Shown here: positions 8,852 through 17,467 of the stretch, piece by piece | Layout: each line of letters opens with the position of its first letter | Numbering within the stretch: the stretch's first letter is position 1 | Source: Dehalococcoidia bacterium | Lineage (GTDB): Bacteria > Chloroflexota > Dehalococcoidia > Bin125 | Assembly: GCA_022828105.1 (NCBI GenBank) | Contig: JAJEJC010000005.1 | Coordinates: 124,001-188,000 of the forward strand | DNA: 64,000 bases | Direction of reading: 5' to 3' | Position numbers and translations under genes: made by a program | The notes under the pieces: model-generated | Seen by the model: the letters and a program-made list of their open reading frames with translations, nothing else | Databases searched by the model: none | Told to the model about the DNA's origin: nothing

Positions 8852-9496
8852 TCAGACGCCCGCCTTGAGCGCTTCAATCACCTGCTGTTCGTACGCCTGC
8901 TCAAGTTCCGGGTAGTCGTAGTAGCGTTCGCGCAACAGCTTGTTGATCTCCCGCGAGGGAAAGAACCGCCGCGCCCACTCGGTGTCCTCGGCCAGATCCA
9001 TCGGCTCGCCCGCGACGGCGGTCACGATCATCTCGTAGCGCCGGGCGCCGGGCTCGACCTTGTCCTGCAACTCTTTGGCCGTCATCTGAATCCGCGTGTA
9101 CTGCGTCCACTCGGTTACGGGAACTTGCCAGGTATCCGCGACTACGGACTCGAGCGTCTGCGACAACGCCGCCCGTCGCGCTTCCTGGTCCAGCTCCGGA
9201 TCCAGCGGCTCGGGACGCGGTTCGATCTCGAACTCCAGGATCGGCAGCACCCAGGGCTCGCGCCGGTCGCCATGCCGCACGACCAGGCAGCGGTCGCCGC
9301 GCATCACGATCAGGAAGATGCGCTCGACCAGTTCGGGCTCCGGCAACTCGTCCGTCTGGTCGCGGTACTGGAGGTAGGCTTCGTCGACCAGCTTCTCTTG
9401 TCGCCAGATCTTGCGCCGCGGCTTGGGGATGCTCTTCATCGCCTCCGCGGCATCCATTGCCATCGGGTCGCCCATGGGGTTTTCGCCAAAGACCAT
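8852..9496 (-). CDS. Conserved hypothetical protein, possibly a degenerate Nudix-like fold
   Basis: 214 residues with no certain family. The middle part, ERIFLIVMRGDRCLVVRHG...PWVLPILEFEIE, followed by a helix ARRAALSQTLESVVADTW, is reminiscent of a Nudix beta strand, P-W-x-L-P loop and Nudix helix. The catalytic GX5EX7REUXEEXGU residues are not present, so hydrolase activity is unlikely. A conserved-looking C-terminus mentions REINKLLRERYYDYPELEQAYEQQ. It starts 24 bases after the MBL-fold gene stop and is probably co-transcribed with it. The fold suggestion is weak. Confidence 0.7.
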   Translation of the reverse strand: MVFGENPMGDPMAMDAAEAMKSIPKPRRKIWRQEKLVDEAYLQYRDQTDELPEPELVERIFLIVMRGDRCLVVRHGDRREPWVLPILEFEIEPRPEPLDPELDQEARRAALSQTLESVVADTWQVPVTEWTQYTRIQMTAKELQDKVEPGARRYEMIVTAVAGEPMDLAEDTEWARRFFPSREINKLLRERYYDYPELEQAYEQQVIEALKAGV

Positions 9497-9520
9497 GCTC
9501 TTGCTCTTTCAGCCTGCTGC

Positions 9521-10423
9521 TCAGTCCGCCGCGGCCGTCGCCTGCGTTGGCGCTTCAGCGTGCGGCGCTTCCGACGTCCACACGTTGCGGCCGCGCTCGC
9601 CGGCGCTCATCCGTCCCACACCGGGGAACGGGTTGTGCACCGCGACCAGCAGCGAACGGTTCTTGATCGCCTCGGCGATCACTCGCTTCTTTGTCTCAAG
9701 GTTGACCAGTGGCAACACGTCGAACGCCGACAGCCAGGCCACGCGCTCCAGTTGCACCTGGTGCTGAATCATGTCGCCCAGGTAGACCGCCGACTCGCCG
9801 CCGTTCGCAATCACGACCGACGCGTGCTCCGCGGTGTGACCCGGCGTCTCGATCACGGTGATGTCGGAGGTGACCTGCGTCTCGCCGTCGATGAACTCGA
9901 TCTGCCCCGCCGCCTCGACCGGCAAGAGGTTCTCCGGCAGGTACGTGGCGCGCGTGCGCTCGTTCGGGTCCATCGCCTCCTCCCACTCGCCCCGCTGGAT
10001 GTAGTAGCGGGCATTGGGAAAAGTGACGGCGAGATCGTCGCCCCGCTGGACGGTGTTCCAACCGGTGTGGTCGTTGTGCAGGTGCGTGTTGATCACGATG
10101 TCCACGTCCGCCGGCCGGACTCCGTTGCGGGCAAGGTCGTCGATCAGCTTGCCGTGATCCGGCTCCCAGCCGCGACGCCGCGTCTGCTCAAAGTCCTTGT
10201 TGCCCTGACCGGTCTCGATCAGCACCGTCTTGCCGTCCGACTCCAGTAGCAGACAGTTGAGCGCGAGGGGAATCTGGTTGATCTCGTTCGTCTCGCCGGT
10301 GACGCGCTGCCACATGATCTTCGGCACCAGCCCGAACACCGCCCCCGCATCGAGCCAGATCACGCCATCGGAAAGCACGCGGATCTCCCGCGATCCGACC
10401 CGATAGATTGGCGTAGCACCCAT
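9521..10423 (-). CDS. MBL-fold metallo-hydrolase
   Basis: 300 residues with the metallo-beta-lactamase signature THLHNDH (His114, His116, Asp118, His119) and later TPGHTAEH and YLGDMIQH supplying further metal ligands. The layout is that of the lactonase/quorum-quenching-like or general MBL hydrolases that bind two zinc ions; the substrate cannot be inferred. The last about 20 residues are an Ala/Thr-rich tail. It appears to be first in a two-gene unit with the hypothetical gene at 8852. The divergent thioesterase starts 67 bases away. Confidence 0.93.
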   Translation of the reverse strand: MGATPIYRVGSREIRVLSDGVIWLDAGAVFGLVPKIMWQRVTGETNEINQIPLALNCLLLESDGKTVLIETGQGNKDFEQTRRRGWEPDHGKLIDDLARNGVRPADVDIVINTHLHNDHTGWNTVQRGDDLAVTFPNARYYIQRGEWEEAMDPNERTRATYLPENLLPVEAAGQIEFIDGETQVTSDITVIETPGHTAEHASVVIANGGESAVYLGDMIQHQVQLERVAWLSAFDVLPLVNLETKKRVIAEAIKNRSLLVAVHNPFPGVGRMSAGERGRNVWTSEAPHAEAPTQATAAAD

Positions 10424-10490
10424 GGCGTGACGTTATCACGCGCTGCCAGCTTGATTCCGAGGAACCGCGTCCGATCAAGGGGGCCAGCGA

Positions 10491-10904
10491 ATGTCCGATG
10501 CACCTGCCCTCGATACTGAGCCATTTCGCCGGGGCTTTCACGGCCTGCTGCCCGAGCACATTGGCGTCCGGCTGGTGTCGGTGGAGCCCGAACTGGTGGT
10601 CGCCGAGATCGATGTGACACGCGAACTCTGTACCGCGCCGGGCCTGATGCACGGCGGCGCGATCATGGCCTTCGCCGACACGCTCGGCGCGGTCGGCACC
10701 AGCGCCAACCTGCCGCCGGGCGCGGGTACAACCACGATTGAATCGAAGACCAACTTCTTCCGCGGCGGTGTCGAGGGAACGACGCTGCGCGGAGAGTGCC
10801 GGCCGATGCATCGAGGCCGTCGCACCCAGGTCTGGCAGACCACCATCCTCAATCCTGAGGGCAAGCTGGTCGCCCAGGTCACGCAAACCCAGATGGTTCT
10901 CTAG
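10491..10904 (+). CDS. PaaI-type hotdog-fold thioesterase
   Basis: 137 residues with the hotdog core. LMHGGAIMAFADTLGAVGT provides the HGG turn and the catalytic acidic residue on the central helix; the strand pairs TIESKTNFFRGGVEGTTLRGE and QVWQTTILNPEGKLVAQVTQT complete the sheet. The family cleaves acyl-CoA thioesters, often aromatic or medium-chain ones. Length and motif order are normal. It stands alone between genes on the opposite strand. Confidence 0.9.
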   Translation: MSDAPALDTEPFRRGFHGLLPEHIGVRLVSVEPELVVAEIDVTRELCTAPGLMHGGAIMAFADTLGAVGTSANLPPGAGTTTIESKTNFFRGGVEGTTLRGECRPMHRGRRTQVWQTTILNPEGKLVAQVTQTQMVL

Positions 10905-10934
10905 CGCGCACACGTTCGGCGCTTGAGCGAACCG

Positions 10935-11555
10935 TCAGCGCGTCGCGTCCAACCCGATCATCGCCCTGCCGCTGCCCTTGACCAGGCGGCCGGCCCAGGT
11001 CGTAGGCGGGGCTCGGTCGGGGTCGAGCCAGTCGGTCTGCGTAATCCGGAAGCCGGCCGCGTTCAGCGGCGCCTCCAGCGATCCGCGCACCGATTCCGGC
11101 GTCGGCGGCTCGAAGCCCTCGGGCGGGGCCTCGGCGTTAAGGACCACGCTGAAGCGCGACCTCGGCCGGCAGAGAAAGCGCAGCAGCTCGCCGAGCCGAT
11201 CGTCGCCCGCAAGGATCATGCGCAGCAGTGCCGCCCAGGGGAAGTAGATGGTGACCCAGTCAGCCGACTCGCGCAGCTCGGCGGGCAGCGACTCGGCGCT
11301 CGCCGCGACGTAGAGCGCGTTGGGCGCGCCGCCACGCGCCGGCTTGCGCTCGGCCATCTTGGCCGCCTCGCGCAGCGCCGAGCGATCCGGATCGATGCCG
11401 ACGGCGAGGCAGTTGTCGAAGTCGCGGGCAAATCTGCGCGGCCAGGCGCCGTCGCCGGTGCCGAGGTCGATCAGCGTCGACGAGTAGCGCGCGCGCAGTT
11501 GGTCGAACTCGGCGGCTTCAAGCTGTCCCGGGCCGCCCCGCGTGACGATCTCCAT
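10935..11555 (-). CDS. SAM-dependent methyltransferase resembling 16S rRNA (A1408-N1) methyltransferases (KamB/NpmA-like)
   Basis: 206 residues. SAM motif I is DLGTGDGAWPRRFAR (30-44), followed by GIDPDRSALREAAKMA and the phrase ERKPARGGAPNALYVAASAE (69-88), very close to the actinomycete KamB family. FPWAALLRM (105-113) and TTWAGRL (185-191) contain tryptophans at W107 and W187, the places where NpmA/KamB use two tryptophans to clamp the flipped A1408. This enzyme class blocks kanamycin/apramycin-type aminoglycosides by methylating 16S rRNA. No antibiotic biosynthesis cluster is seen beside it. It could instead be a housekeeping relative with a different target. The upstream gap of 68 bases is shared with the divergent dehydrogenase. 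Confidence 0.72.
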   Translation of the reverse strand: MEIVTRGGPGQLEAAEFDQLRARYSSTLIDLGTGDGAWPRRFARDFDNCLAVGIDPDRSALREAAKMAERKPARGGAPNALYVAASAESLPAELRESADWVTIYFPWAALLRMILAGDDRLGELLRFLCRPRSRFSVVLNAEAPPEGFEPPTPESVRGSLEAPLNAAGFRITQTDWLDPDRAPPTTWAGRLVKGSGRAMIGLDATR

Positions 11556-11623
11556 GGGCTTCCCTCAGGGGCAGACTAGAATCCCCCTAGCACTCGATTC
11601 TGCGAAAGTAAGGAACCAATCAC

Positions 11624-12730
11624 ATGCCGACTCCCGCGCGCGTAGTCTTTCTGCCCGAAGCCGACGAACCGCTGGCCGTGGAACGCGTCGACCTGCCCGA
11701 CCCCAGCGACTTCCAGGTCGTCGTCCGCCAGTTCGCGTCCGGCATCTGCCACTCGCAGTTGCACCAGATGCACAACCCACGCAACGGCGACCAAATCCTC
11801 GGTCACGAGGCGACCGGCGAAGTGCTCAAGGTCGGCTCGCAGGTGACCAATGTGCAGGTCGGCGACATCGTCTTCGTCACCTGGGTCCCGCGTAGTCCCG
11901 ACACGGCAACCCGCGAAGTCGACGCCATCGTGGTCGAGCGGCCCAACGGCCGCACGGCGACGACGCGCAACGTCTTCACCTGGGCCGACACGACGATTGC
12001 CGACGAGAAGTACGTCGTCAAGGTCCCCCAGGACACGCGACGCGACGTGACCTCGATCATCGGCTGCGCCGTGCTGACAGGCTCGGGCGCCGTCTACAAC
12101 ACGGCGGCCGTGCGCGAGGGGCAGAGCGTGGTGATCTTTGGCGTCGGCGGCGTCGGCCTCTCGGCCGTGGTCGCGGCGTCGGTGGTCAACGCCGACCCGA
12201 TCATCGCCGTCGACCTCGACGACGAGAAGCTGGAGTTCGCCAAGCGCTTCGGCGCGACTCACGGCGTCAACGCCTCCGGCGGCGACGCGATCGAGCAGGT
12301 CCACGCGCTAACCCGGGGCGAGGGCTTGACCAGCTTCGGCGAGCCGGTCTCGGGCGCCGACTTCGCCTTCGACTGCATTGGCCGCGAGGTGACGATGGGT
12401 CAGATCCTGCGCGCCGTGCGTCCCGGCATCCTCGGCGCAGAAACCGGCGGTACGGCAGTCCTGGTCGGCGTGCCGCAATCGGGCGTGACCTTCAGCGAGG
12501 TCGACATGCGCGGCATGTTGATCAACGAGAAGAAGTACATCGGCTCGATCGGCGGCAGCTGCCATCCCGACCGCGACTTCCCTATGTTCCTCGCCTGGGC
12601 CGAAGACGGCGCGCTCGACCTCGACGCCATGGTCACCGAACGCTTCAAGATCGGCCAGATCAACGAAGCCACGGCCGCCCTCGAGCACGGCGAAATCTTC
12701 GGTCGAGCAATCATGGAGTTCGACGACTAA
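11624..12730 (+). CDS. Zinc-dependent alcohol dehydrogenase (MDR superfamily) without a structural zinc cluster
   Basis: 368 residues. Catalytic zinc ligands are visible: Cys in ASGICHSQLH, His in GHEATG, and Cys in IIGCAVLTGSGAV. The NAD site is VVIFGVGGVGLSAV. The overall pattern is closest to class III/S-(hydroxymethyl)glutathione-type and NDMA-dependent alcohol dehydrogenases. In the usual position of the CxxCxxCx7C structural-zinc lobe the protein has WVPRSPDTATREVDAIVVE with no cysteine, so that site is lost. A purine-rich AAGGAA precedes the ATG. Substrate unknown. Confidence 0.92.
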   Translation: MPTPARVVFLPEADEPLAVERVDLPDPSDFQVVVRQFASGICHSQLHQMHNPRNGDQILGHEATGEVLKVGSQVTNVQVGDIVFVTWVPRSPDTATREVDAIVVERPNGRTATTRNVFTWADTTIADEKYVVKVPQDTRRDVTSIIGCAVLTGSGAVYNTAAVREGQSVVIFGVGGVGLSAVVAASVVNADPIIAVDLDDEKLEFAKRFGATHGVNASGGDAIEQVHALTRGEGLTSFGEPVSGADFAFDCIGREVTMGQILRAVRPGILGAETGGTAVLVGVPQSGVTFSEVDMRGMLINEKKYIGSIGGSCHPDRDFPMFLAWAEDGALDLDAMVTERFKIGQINEATAALEHGEIFGRAIMEFDD

Positions 12731-12758
12731 TCGCGCAGCCGTCGGACTGCCCTGAGGC

Positions 12759-13967
12759 CTACGCCAGCAGCAGCGGGATCTCCATCTCCTCGGCGCGGAG
12801 CCCGGCATGGTAGCCGTTCAGCGCCGACACCCGATTGCCGGCTTCGCCGTAGACGATCACGTTCCTGGTCGCCGAGAGCGCGAGGTGACTGCCGATTCGC
12901 TCGGCGGCCAGCGGCGTCATCGGCTCGGGACCGAAGAGCTGCAACTCTTCCGCCTCGGCGCGAGTGATCAGCGCCCAATGGCGACCCCAGCGCTCGCGAA
13001 ACTCCCCCTCGAACGCGTCCTCTTGACCTCGCTGCACGCAGAACATCGGCACGCGGGGCTCGCCGTGCGGCGGCGTGTGCAAGTGATCGAGCATCGGATC
13101 GTCGGGGAGGAACAGCGACTTCTCCGTCGCCGTCACTTGCAACCCCCCGTGATCGGCGCTGATCGCAATGCGGGCCCGGCCGTCCAGTTGATCGGCGATC
13201 ACTTCCAGCGCCTGGTCAACCGCTTCAAGCGCGCGTAGCGTCGCCGATGCCTGCGGCCCGTCTCGATGCGATGCGGAATCGACCATCGGCAAGTACAGGT
13301 AGTGAATGCCGCGCTCGTCCTGCTCGACAATCCGCGAGACGACCGTAGCCGCCGCGTCGCGCAGGTGGTCGTATGGATCGGTAGGCGCGGAGCCGCGCTG
13401 GTAACTGGTGAACTCGCTATCCGAGATCGCTCGCGGATGGTAGGTGCGAAAGCGGCCCCCGATCGCCGCCATCCGCGATGGATAGGTAAACGCCTCGCTC
13501 GGTCGGATGCCAAACTCTTGCAGCTTGCGCTCGGAATCCCGCTCCACGAACGGCAGAATGGTCGCCGTCAGGTCATGGCGATGAAAGTGCGTGTACCAGG
13601 CGGGCACACCATGTTGCGACGGCCAGGCGCCCGTCGCCAGGGTCGTCAGCGCCGCCGCCGTCGTGGAGGGAAACACCGAGCGAAGCTGAATCCCCTCGGC
13701 CTCCGCGAGCAGGCCTCCGGGTTGCGCCAGTTCATCGAACACGCAGCCCAGGCCGTCGACGAGCACAAACAGCAATGGACGATCTCGCCCGATCCGCTCG
13801 GCGAGTTCATCGGCTCGTTCGTCGGAGTCCGAGAACGGCACGCCGCCGATTGACGCGATCGCACGCGAGAGATCGACCGTTGACGGCGGCGCATCGACCT
13901 CGCATGGATGCAACAAATCGCCGTCGCGGAACCAACGCTCGACTCGCTCAACATCAACGGAGGTCAC
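12759..13967 (-). CDS. Alkaline phosphatase superfamily phosphodiesterase/nucleotide pyrophosphatase
   Basis: 402 residues. FVLVDGLG gives the first metal Asp; FPSTTAAALTTLATG supplies the nucleophilic Thr; PMVDSASH and ISADHGG give the other metal ligands, the order of the type I phosphodiesterase/nucleotide pyrophosphatase family. No signal peptide is obvious, so a cytosolic location is likely. C-terminal half includes THFHRHDLTATILPF and HTPPHGEPRVPMF. The substrate is probably a phosphodiester or phosphomonoester, not further resolvable. It converges with the upstream alcohol dehydrogenase, with 28 bases between stops. Confidence 0.88.
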   Translation of the reverse strand: MTSVDVERVERWFRDGDLLHPCEVDAPPSTVDLSRAIASIGGVPFSDSDERADELAERIGRDRPLLFVLVDGLGCVFDELAQPGGLLAEAEGIQLRSVFPSTTAAALTTLATGAWPSQHGVPAWYTHFHRHDLTATILPFVERDSERKLQEFGIRPSEAFTYPSRMAAIGGRFRTYHPRAISDSEFTSYQRGSAPTDPYDHLRDAAATVVSRIVEQDERGIHYLYLPMVDSASHRDGPQASATLRALEAVDQALEVIADQLDGRARIAISADHGGLQVTATEKSLFLPDDPMLDHLHTPPHGEPRVPMFCVQRGQEDAFEGEFRERWGRHWALITRAEAEELQLFGPEPMTPLAAERIGSHLALSATRNVIVYGEAGNRVSALNGYHAGLRAEEMEIPLLLA

Positions 13968-13997
13968 GGGACTGCCTGACTAGCCCACTGCGACCGT

Positions 13998-14044
13998 CCC
14001 TCTCCCCCCGCTCTGCGGGGGGAGATGCCGAAGGCAGAGTGGGG
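13998..14044 (+). repeat. Dispersed palindromic repeat, copy 1
   Basis: First of five related copies, all in plus orientation (others at 24761, 25373, 27120 and 46972). Common parts are CCCTCTCCCCCC, a G-rich return arm, AGATGCCGAAGGCAGAG and a G run. The consensus can fold as an outer stem CCCCTCT/AGAGGGG enclosing a long G:C hairpin and a short TGCC-GAA-GGCA hairpin. It lies between two minus-strand genes. Confidence 0.8.
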
Positions 14045-14060
14045 CCGCCCGTCGCGGCGC

Positions 14061-14930
14061 TTAAATCTGAGAGTAGCCCGAACCCGGAGTCGTCACGCCG
14101 GTGCCGGCCGGCACCTTGTCGCCCATGTCCCAGCCGAACTCCTTGAGAATCTCCTGGGAGTAGGTGACCCGCCCGGTGACCTTGTCGAGCGGCTCGGTAG
14201 CGAGCAGCAGCGCCGCCTGCGCCATGATCTCCACGCCCTCGGCCTCGGTCGGGTCGCGACCCTCCATCAGCCGGTGATGGACCACGCCGGGCGTCGGCAC
14301 GATCTGCGACGGGCTGTAGCAGGTGACCGAGACGCCGTATTGGAACACCTCGGAGGCCAGCCCTTGCGTAAAGCGTTCCAGCGCCGCCTTCTCCGCGCCG
14401 TAGAGCGTGCCGCCGCCGCCGGCCGGCCCGTTGGTCTCGTCATACGGACCTCGGCCAGGGCCAATGGCGGCGGCCGAGGAGACGTTGACGATCGCTCCGG
14501 ACCCGCGTTCGATCATCCCGCCCTCATTGAGGCAGAGCTGGCTCATGTAGAAGGGTCCGTGGAAGTTCACCGCCGTCGAGCGCAGCCAGCGGCGGACGGG
14601 GAAGTCCTTGACCGGAATGAAGTAGGTCAGCGCGGCGTTGTTAACCAGCACGTCTGGCTGGCCGTAGGTATCGATCGTCTGCTGCACGATCCCGGCGCAT
14701 TCCTCGTACTCGGAGACGTTGCCCGCCACCGCCGTGGCTTCGCCGCCGGCGTCGCGGATGTTCTTGATCGTCATCTCCAACGAACCCGGCAGCGGATGTG
14801 TGCCTTCCTGCACCGTACGCGCCGTCGCGATCACCTTCGCGCCCTCGGCCGCGAAACACTCGGCGATCGCCGCGCCGATGCCGCGGCTCGCGCCGGTCAC
14901 GATGGCCACCTTGCCGTCCAACTTGCCCAT
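14061..14930 (-). CDS. SDR-family oxidoreductase
   Basis: 289 residues, classical short-chain dehydrogenase. Cofactor motif VTGASRGIGAAIAE, NNAALTY, catalytic Ser in VNVSSAAAIG, and YGAEKAALERF with the Tyr-x-x-x-Lys pair. An unusual loop GRGPYDETNGPAGGGGTL sits between the catalytic Ser and Tyr, longer than usual. The C-terminal region (KVTGRVTYSQEIL) resembles SDRs whose neighbours act on acyl-CoA or hydroxy compounds. NAD(P)-dependent oxidation/reduction; substrate unknown. The gene begins about 117 bases from the divergent FAD oxidoreductase. Confidence 0.92.
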   Translation of the reverse strand: MGKLDGKVAIVTGASRGIGAAIAECFAAEGAKVIATARTVQEGTHPLPGSLEMTIKNIRDAGGEATAVAGNVSEYEECAGIVQQTIDTYGQPDVLVNNAALTYFIPVKDFPVRRWLRSTAVNFHGPFYMSQLCLNEGGMIERGSGAIVNVSSAAAIGPGRGPYDETNGPAGGGGTLYGAEKAALERFTQGLASEVFQYGVSVTCYSPSQIVPTPGVVHHRLMEGRDPTEAEGVEIMAQAALLLATEPLDKVTGRVTYSQEILKEFGWDMGDKVPAGTGVTTPGSGYSQI

Positions 14931-15047
14931 TGCATGCTCCAGTCGTGTGGTTGACTCGTAGTTGAGTGTCGAATTCCGATATCGAATGCATCATAGCGAA
15001 GCACCTCGCAAATCAGACCAGATGAGATCCCGCGATACCCTCTGCCC

Positions 15048-16283
15048 ATGGAGCACGTCGTCATCGTTGGCGCATCGCTGGCCGGACTCAATGCCGCCGA
15101 GACTCTGCGAAGCGAGGGCTACACCGCTCGGATCACGCTGATCGGCGACGAACACGAAGACCCCTATGACCGCCCGCCGCTCTCCAAGCAGTTGCTGACC
15201 GGCGAGTGGGACGCCGACCGCCTCCCGCTGCGCACAACGGATGAACTCGCCGACCTCAACCTGGACCTGCGCACCGGCCGCCGCGCGACTGGAGTCGACT
15301 CGGCAAATCGCGTACTGCACCTCGACCAGGATGAATCGCTTGACTTCGACGGCCTGATCATCGCGACCGGCGCGCGTCCGATCTCGCTGCCGTTCGGCGC
15401 AGATCTGGACGGTGTGCACACGCTGCGTAGCCGCTCCGACGCGCTGCGAGTCCGCAGCGATCTGGAGGCGAGCCGCCGAGTCGCCGTGATCGGGGCCGGA
15501 TTCATCGGCGCCGAAGTGGCGTCGTCGGCACGAGCGCGCGGGCTCGACGTGACCATGATCGAGGCCCTCAGCGCGCCGATGCTCGCTCCGCTGGGCGAAG
15601 AACTGGCCAAGTGGGCCAAATCTCTGCACCAAGAGGCCGGAATCCACATGCGCTTCAACGCCAGGGTCGCCGACTTGCTTGGCGACCGCCGCGTCGAGGC
15701 CGTCGTGCTGGAGTACGGATCGCGGATCGAGGCCGACACCGTCGTCGTCGGCATCGGCGTGCGGCCCAACGTGGAGTGGCTCGCGGATTCGGGCCTGACC
15801 ATCGGCGACGGCGTCATCTGCGACCAGTACTGTCGGGCGGCGCCGATGATCTACGCCGCCGGCGACGTCGCCCGCTGGCCCAACGGCCTCTTCGCCCACT
15901 TTCGCTACGCGAGCCCGCAGCGAACGATGCGCATCGAGCACTGGACCAACGCCGTCGAACAGGGCATGGCCGCCGCCCGCAACCTGATCCTCGAGAGCCG
16001 CGGCAAGCCGCTCGAAGCCTTCGCGCCCGTGCCCTACTTCTGGTCTGACCAGCACGGACTCAGCATCATGGCCTCTGGCATCACCTCGCCGCGCGACGAG
16101 TTCCGCCTGGTCCACGGCTCCTTGGACGCGAACCGCTTCGCCGCCATCTATGGTCTGCGCGGCCACCTGACCGGCGTCGTCGCGGTCGGCTGGCCCAGGA
16201 TGCTCCGCCGCTACCAGGCCTTAATCCGTGATCAGGTCACCTGGGAGGAAGCGTTGGCTACGGCCGAGGAGATCGAACGCTGA
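15048..16283 (+). CDS. FAD-dependent pyridine nucleotide-disulfide-type oxidoreductase (ferredoxin/rubredoxin reductase-like)
   Basis: 411 residues. N-terminal FAD site VVIVGASLAGLNAAETLR, the PYDRPPLSKQLLTGE motif characteristic of ferredoxin/putidaredoxin reductases (BphA4-like), a second Rossmann motif VAVIGAGFIGAEVAS for NAD(P)H and the closing FAD motif IYAAGDVARWPN, then EHWTNAVEQG. These enzymes pass electrons from NAD(P)H to a small [2Fe-2S] protein or P450/oxygenase; no ferredoxin or oxygenase is adjacent, so the partner must be elsewhere. It converges with the reductase gene at 16286 with two bases between stops. Confidence 0.93.
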   Translation: MEHVVIVGASLAGLNAAETLRSEGYTARITLIGDEHEDPYDRPPLSKQLLTGEWDADRLPLRTTDELADLNLDLRTGRRATGVDSANRVLHLDQDESLDFDGLIIATGARPISLPFGADLDGVHTLRSRSDALRVRSDLEASRRVAVIGAGFIGAEVASSARARGLDVTMIEALSAPMLAPLGEELAKWAKSLHQEAGIHMRFNARVADLLGDRRVEAVVLEYGSRIEADTVVVGIGVRPNVEWLADSGLTIGDGVICDQYCRAAPMIYAAGDVARWPNGLFAHFRYASPQRTMRIEHWTNAVEQGMAAARNLILESRGKPLEAFAPVPYFWSDQHGLSIMASGITSPRDEFRLVHGSLDANRFAAIYGLRGHLTGVVAVGWPRMLRRYQALIRDQVTWEEALATAEEIER

Positions 16284-16285
16284 AC

Positions 16286-17467
16286 TCAGGAGCTGGTCTG
16301 CCAGGCTGCAGCACGCCCGGCACGACGCTCCGCGAACGACGCCGCCGCATCGACAACGACCCTTCCGGGACCGAGCCGGCCCTGGAGTTGGCTATACGTC
16401 GACTCCCCACGCACGATGCGGCAGAACGCAGTCCAGAACCGGTCCGAACGCCGCAGAAGCTGGACGTACGGCCACGGGCACTGATGGAAGAGCGCCTGGA
16501 GCTGGCGCGCCACGCGCAACTCCGGCTCGATCTCCTCCTCCACGCGGCCTCGATAGGCCAGCATGTCCGACGCCTCGCCCGACACCAGCTCGAGCGCAGT
16601 CTCGGCCGCCAACTGCCCGCTGCGGATCGCGTTGCCGATCCCCTCGCCCGACAGCGGGTCGATCAGCCCCGCCGCATCACCCACAAACGCAACCCGATCC
16701 CGGACCAGCGCGCTGTCCGGATCGCGAAGTGGCAAGTGGTGGCCGCGCAGTTCCGTCAGCGAGCCGCCGTCGAACGACTCGCCGCTCGCGTAGCGCGAGA
16801 GTTCGTCGCGCAGGGTCGGCGCAGCGGAGGGGAATCCGCCTAATCCGACGTTGCAGTGGTCGCCCTTGGGAAAGACCCAGCCGTATCCCCCGGGCATCGA
16901 GCCAAGCTCAAGACCCACGGCGTCGCTCCAGCGCGCGCCGGCCGGTTGCTCCGAGCGGGCCGCGTTGCCCTCCAGCGCCACCGCCCCGCGCAGCCTCGGC
17001 AACCCCAGCCCTCGCCTTACCACGCCGTTGGCGCCATCGGCCGCAACAATTGCCTGCCCCTCGTGCGCATCGCCGTTGGCCAGCCTGATCGTCGTGCCAT
17101 CAATGCTGCGCACAGCCGAGGCGTCCCGGAACTCAGCCCCTGCCTCGACGGCCCGCTCGACCATGTACGCATCGAGCCGCGAGCGCTGGGTCATGATCGC
17201 CAGCGGCTCGTGATAGTGGTGTTCGAATTCCCGACGCCGCTTGTAGCGGACCCGGAACGAGGTGATCGTCTGCTCGGTCACCGGATCGAGCGAGTACGGC
17301 AGCAGCCGCAGCGCCGATACGAGCACGCCGCCGCCGCACGGCTTGTCGCGGGGGAAGCGCGCCCGATCCAGCAGCAGCACATCAGCGCCCGCGGCGGCCA
17401 TATCGTAGGCCGCCGTCGACCCGCCCGGACCGGCGCCGACGACTATGGCGTCCCAGTGTTTTGCCAT
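16286..17467 (-). CDS. Geranylgeranyl reductase family flavoprotein
   Basis: 393 residues. FAD-binding VVGAGPGGSTAAYDMA followed by LLDRARFPRDKPCGGGV, the PxxKPCGG signature of geranylgeranyl reductases, and a later GDAAGLIDPLSGEGIGNAI motif typical of the family. It probably saturates isoprenoid double bonds, for example in the side chain of menaquinone or in a lipid; the nearby menaquinone genes and plsY make a quinone or lipid role plausible. The ATG at 17467 is preferred over 17476 because AAGGGA lies eight bases before it. It overlaps the end of plsY by 25 bases, so translation is likely coupled. Confidence 0.9.
   Translation of the reverse strand: MAKHWDAIVVGAGPGGSTAAYDMAAAGADVLLLDRARFPRDKPCGGGVLVSALRLLPYSLDPVTEQTITSFRVRYKRRREFEHHYHEPLAIMTQRSRLDAYMVERAVEAGAEFRDASAVRSIDGTTIRLANGDAHEGQAIVAADGANGVVRRGLGLPRLRGAVALEGNAARSEQPAGARWSDAVGLELGSMPGGYGWVFPKGDHCNVGLGGFPSAAPTLRDELSRYASGESFDGGSLTELRGHHLPLRDPDSALVRDRVAFVGDAAGLIDPLSGEGIGNAIRSGQLAAETALELVSGEASDMLAYRGRVEEEIEPELRVARQLQALFHQCPWPYVQLLRRSDRFWTAFCRIVRGESTYSQLQGRLGPGRVVVDAAASFAERRAGRAAAWQTSS

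Noticed and set aside
13998-14044. CRISPR array
   Set aside because: The repeats are far apart, not regularly spaced, and form palindromes; no cas genes in the window.
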